Below, in pieces: positions 61,856-64,000 of a stretch of DNA of 64,000 nucleotides (position 1 is the first letter of the stretch; every line of letters begins with the position of its first letter). A program made the position numbers and the translations under genes. Source of the stretch: Flavihumibacter fluvii (GTDB lineage: Bacteria > Bacteroidota > Bacteroidia > Chitinophagales > Chitinophagaceae). Where the stretch lies: contig NZ_CP092333.1 in the NCBI RefSeq assembly GCF_018595675.2, forward strand, positions 1,264,001-1,328,000, read 5' to 3'. The notes beneath the pieces were generated by a model. It made no database searches, had not been told where the DNA came from, and worked only from the letters and a program-made list of their open reading frames with translations.

Positions 61856-63718
61856 ATGAGCGCTGCAAACGTAGTACTGCCTACCAGTTTGTTCTCCCCA
61901 AAAGAACAGGAACAGGTGCAGGAATTGATTCAAAAATTCTCCACCCAGCAACTGCAATGGCTGGCAGGATACCTGACTGGACTTCAGCATAGTAATCAGC
62001 AGTTATTGCAATTGATCAACCGTATACCGGTTACCCAGGAATCCATTACAACAGAGCCATTGGCAGGCCAGGATAGTATCACCATATTATTTGGTTCCAA
62101 AAGTGGCAATAGCAAGAAAGTCGCCAAAAACCTCCATGATAAACTGATCGCACGGGGGTTTACTGCCTCATTGCAGGACATGAACCAATACCAGCCAGCC
62201 AGGTTAAAGGAAGAGAAATGGCTTTTTGTGGTGGTTAGTACGCATGGTGAAGGTGATCCGCCTCCGGCAGCGGAAGATTTACACGCTTTTATTAATGGCA
62301 GGAAAGCACCGGCTCTCAAGGATACCCGTTATGCTGTACTTGCTTTGGGAGATAAAAGTTATGCCAGCTATTGTCAAACGGGTAAAGATTTCGATGCGCG
62401 CCTTTCTGCCTTGCAGGCAAATCGAATTTTAGAAAGGGCTGATGCTGACGTAGATTATGAAGATACAGCCGAATCCTGGATTGAAGCCGTACTGGCCAAA
62501 GTGCAGGAATCATTTTCTTCATCCCCTGTAAAACAGTCATCCCCTGCAACATTATCCTCCGGAAATGGTGCTGCCACAACTAAAACGGCCGTCAGCTATT
62601 CAAGGAAAAACCCCTTTACAGCTACTATCCTGGAGAAAGTACAGTTAAATGGCCGGGGGTCTGCTAAAGAAACCTACCATGTGGAAATATCACTGGAGAA
62701 TAGTGGCTTGAATTATTTGCCGGGAGATACCGTTGGGCTTTGGGTGGAAAATGAACCCTCACTTGTCGAAGGCCTCATCGCCTATAAGAATTGGGACCCT
62801 AATACAATTATTATACATAAGGACACGCCATATACTTTATTTGATTTTTTTCGGCAAAAGGCGGAACTAACAACCATCAGTGGTTCATTCCTTACATCGT
62901 ATATTGCTTTTATCAATGATCCGGCTGATGCACATGCCTTAATTAATATCCTGGGTGATAAACAGGAACTTGGCGCTTTTGTTTATGGGCGGGATATATG
63001 GGATGTGCTGCAGCAATTCCCGGCTGCAATAACTGTTGAAGACCTTTGTTCAATACTGCTTCCACTTCAACCAAGATTATATTCCATTGCCAGTTCCATT
63101 CAGGCGCATCCAGAAGAAGTGCATATAACTGTTGCACGGGTGAAATACCAGCATAAAAACCGGATACATCGTGGTGTAGCATCTAATTATATTGCCGATA
63201 TCCTGGAACCAGGAAAGGAAATAAAATTGTTTATTGAATCCAACGAATCATTCCGGCTACCCGAAAGTCAAGGTACACCGGTCATAATGGTTGGCCCAGG
63301 GACTGGGATAGCACCGTTCAGGGCCTTTGTGGAAGAGAGGAGCGAAACAGGTGCAGAAGGCAATAACTGGCTCTTTTTTGGCGACCAGCATTTTAGTACA
63401 GATTTCCTTTACCAAACTGAATGGCAGCGTTTTATTAAACAGGGTAGCCTTACCCGAATGAATACTGCATTCTCAAGGGATGGTAAAAATAAAATATACG
63501 TCCAGCACAGGATGCAACAGCATGCAGCAGAACTCTTTAAATGGCTTGAAAATGGTGCTCATTTTTATGTTTGCGGCGATGCAAAACGGATGGCAAAAGA
63601 TGTAAAGCAAACCCTGGTTGATATCGTTCAGCAGGAAGGAAAATTGTCTGAAGAAGCAGCTGTAGATTATGTGAAACAATTGATTAAAAAAGGCCGTTAC
63701 CAGGAAGATGTGTATTGA
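61856..63718 (+). CDS. cysJ: Sulfite reductase [NADPH] flavoprotein alpha-component
   Basis: The 620-residue diflavin reductase has a helical N-terminal extension (about 1-70) and an FMN-binding flavodoxin domain (FGSKSGNSKKVAKNL near 77, STHGEGDPPPA near 128, LALGDKSYASYC near 162). FAD- and NADPH-binding domains follow (RLYSIASS near 404, VGPGTGIAPFRAF near 480, FFGDQH near 508, FYVCGDAKRMAKDV near 568). It passes electrons from NADPH to CysI for sulfite reduction to sulfide. The gene leads directly into cysI (31-bp gap). Confidence 0.96.
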   Translation: MSAANVVLPTSLFSPKEQEQVQELIQKFSTQQLQWLAGYLTGLQHSNQQLLQLINRIPVTQESITTEPLAGQDSITILFGSKSGNSKKVAKNLHDKLIARGFTASLQDMNQYQPARLKEEKWLFVVVSTHGEGDPPPAAEDLHAFINGRKAPALKDTRYAVLALGDKSYASYCQTGKDFDARLSALQANRILERADADVDYEDTAESWIEAVLAKVQESFSSSPVKQSSPATLSSGNGAATTKTAVSYSRKNPFTATILEKVQLNGRGSAKETYHVEISLENSGLNYLPGDTVGLWVENEPSLVEGLIAYKNWDPNTIIIHKDTPYTLFDFFRQKAELTTISGSFLTSYIAFINDPADAHALINILGDKQELGAFVYGRDIWDVLQQFPAAITVEDLCSILLPLQPRLYSIASSIQAHPEEVHITVARVKYQHKNRIHRGVASNYIADILEPGKEIKLFIESNESFRLPESQGTPVIMVGPGTGIAPFRAFVEERSETGAEGNNWLFFGDQHFSTDFLYQTEWQRFIKQGSLTRMNTAFSRDGKNKIYVQHRMQQHAAELFKWLENGAHFYVCGDAKRMAKDVKQTLVDIVQQEGKLSEEAAVDYVKQLIKKGRYQEDVY

Positions 63719-63749
63719 CCTACCTTAAAACCACTAACCCAAACAGACC

Positions 63750-64000
63750 ATGTCGCTTAACCAGGATAAATCAAAACTCAGTGAAGTTGAACACATCAAG
63801 GAAAAAAGTAAATTCCTTGAAGGAACTATTCAGGATAGCCTTAAAGATGAGGTTACCGGTAATCTCTATGCGCAGGACCAGCACCTGATTAAATTTCATG
63901 GCAGTTATGTACAAAGTGACCGTGAGCTGGATAAGGAGAGAAAGGGACAAAAACTGGAGCCATTATATTCATTTATGATCCGCGTCCGTGTACCAGGTGG
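63750..64000 (+). CDS. cysI: Sulfite reductase hemoprotein beta-component, 5' part
   Basis: The first 83 residues begin [20 protein letters not shown]. They contain the sulfite reductase hallmark [23 protein letters not shown] and [12 protein letters not shown], matching the N-terminal domain of assimilatory CysI. The gene is truncated by the window end, so the siroheme/4Fe-4S cysteine motifs are not seen. It is co-transcribed with cysJ. Confidence 0.93.
   Translation, partial: MSLNQDKSKLSEVEHIKEKSKFLEGTIQDSLKDEVTGNLYAQDQHLIKFHGSYVQSDRELDKERKGQKLEPLYSFMIRVRVPG

Noticed and set aside
61677-61859. 60-codon ORF before cysJ
   Set aside because: It spans the -7 element and leader of cysJ and overlaps its start codon; composition looks non-coding.

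Overview
The window is a chromosomal segment from a Bacteroidota bacterium, most likely of the Chitinophagaceae. The evidence is two very large secreted proteins with type IX secretion (T9SS) tails (a type A sorting domain and a gliding-motility-associated type B tail), many intergenic matches to the Bacteroidota -7 promoter element TAnnTTTG, weak or absent Shine-Dalgarno sequences, and typical family versions of YfhO, DUF2723, VUT/YhhQ, CysJ and exonuclease-GIY-YIG proteins. I see no phage, transposon, CRISPR array or rRNA. Genes are densely packed, and several convergent pairs overlap at their stop codons.

Layout. 1-3013: end of a polysaccharide cluster (C-terminus of a probable methyltransferase, then three family 2 glycosyltransferases, the last with a TTG start overlapping the previous stop). 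3014-3524: intergenic with an 11-bp tandem repeat and a doubtful small ORF. 3525-6830: an unusual three-module secreted protein (GDPD-like, YncE-like propeller, alkaline-phosphatase-fold phosphoesterase). 6840-18342: YfhO membrane protein, a fourth glycosyltransferase, queuosine-precursor transporter, aromatic/Gly-rich exported protein, GNAT, PrsW, a gluzincin-like outer-membrane protein and a PAP2 phosphatase. 18413-29199: valS, mechanosensitive channel, exonuclease-GIY-YIG fusion, esterase, the N-degron pair clpS-aat and a membrane protein of the 'site-specific recombinase' family. 29202-36646: the two T9SS cargo proteins. 36794-37043: two tRNA-Val genes with terminator and promoter. 37089-51362: mtaB, DUF4258 protein, plsC, priA, SDR-like protein, murB, MoxR-type ATPase plus VWA protein, DUF2723 membrane protein, SAM hydrolase and SDR. 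51480-51668: tRNA-Lys with promoter and terminator. 51669-53062: a 1.4-kb gene-free stretch containing the eroded C-terminus of an S41/tricorn-like peptidase. 53063-58793: a minus-strand group PNPOx-like, SDR, baeRF (eRF1-like), ppsA, pfkB that looks like a stress/energy operon. 58872-61160: AraC-type regulator divergent from galK. 61188-64000: Rrf2 regulator followed by sulfite reductase genes cysJ and cysI (cut by the window edge).

Functional links. ClpS and Aat act in the same N-degron pathway. MtaB modifies A37 of ANN-decoding tRNAs, and a tRNA-Lys(UUU) gene is in the window. The Rrf2 protein carries four closely spaced cysteines and sits in front of an Fe-S/siroheme reductase operon. The baeRF-PpsA-PfkB-SDR-PNPOx set is the best candidate for a less-described system: it combines a probable ribosome-binding eRF1-like protein without the GGQ motif, central-carbon enzymes and flavin/NAD redox proteins, resembling in content (not demonstrated homology of the whole set) mycobacterial dormancy genes. 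Start codons were revised downstream of the longest ORF for ten genes (YfhO, valS, the metalloprotease, mtaB, the DUF4258 protein, plsC, murB, the VWA protein, pfkB, AraC) from signal peptides, family N-termini or promoter positions.
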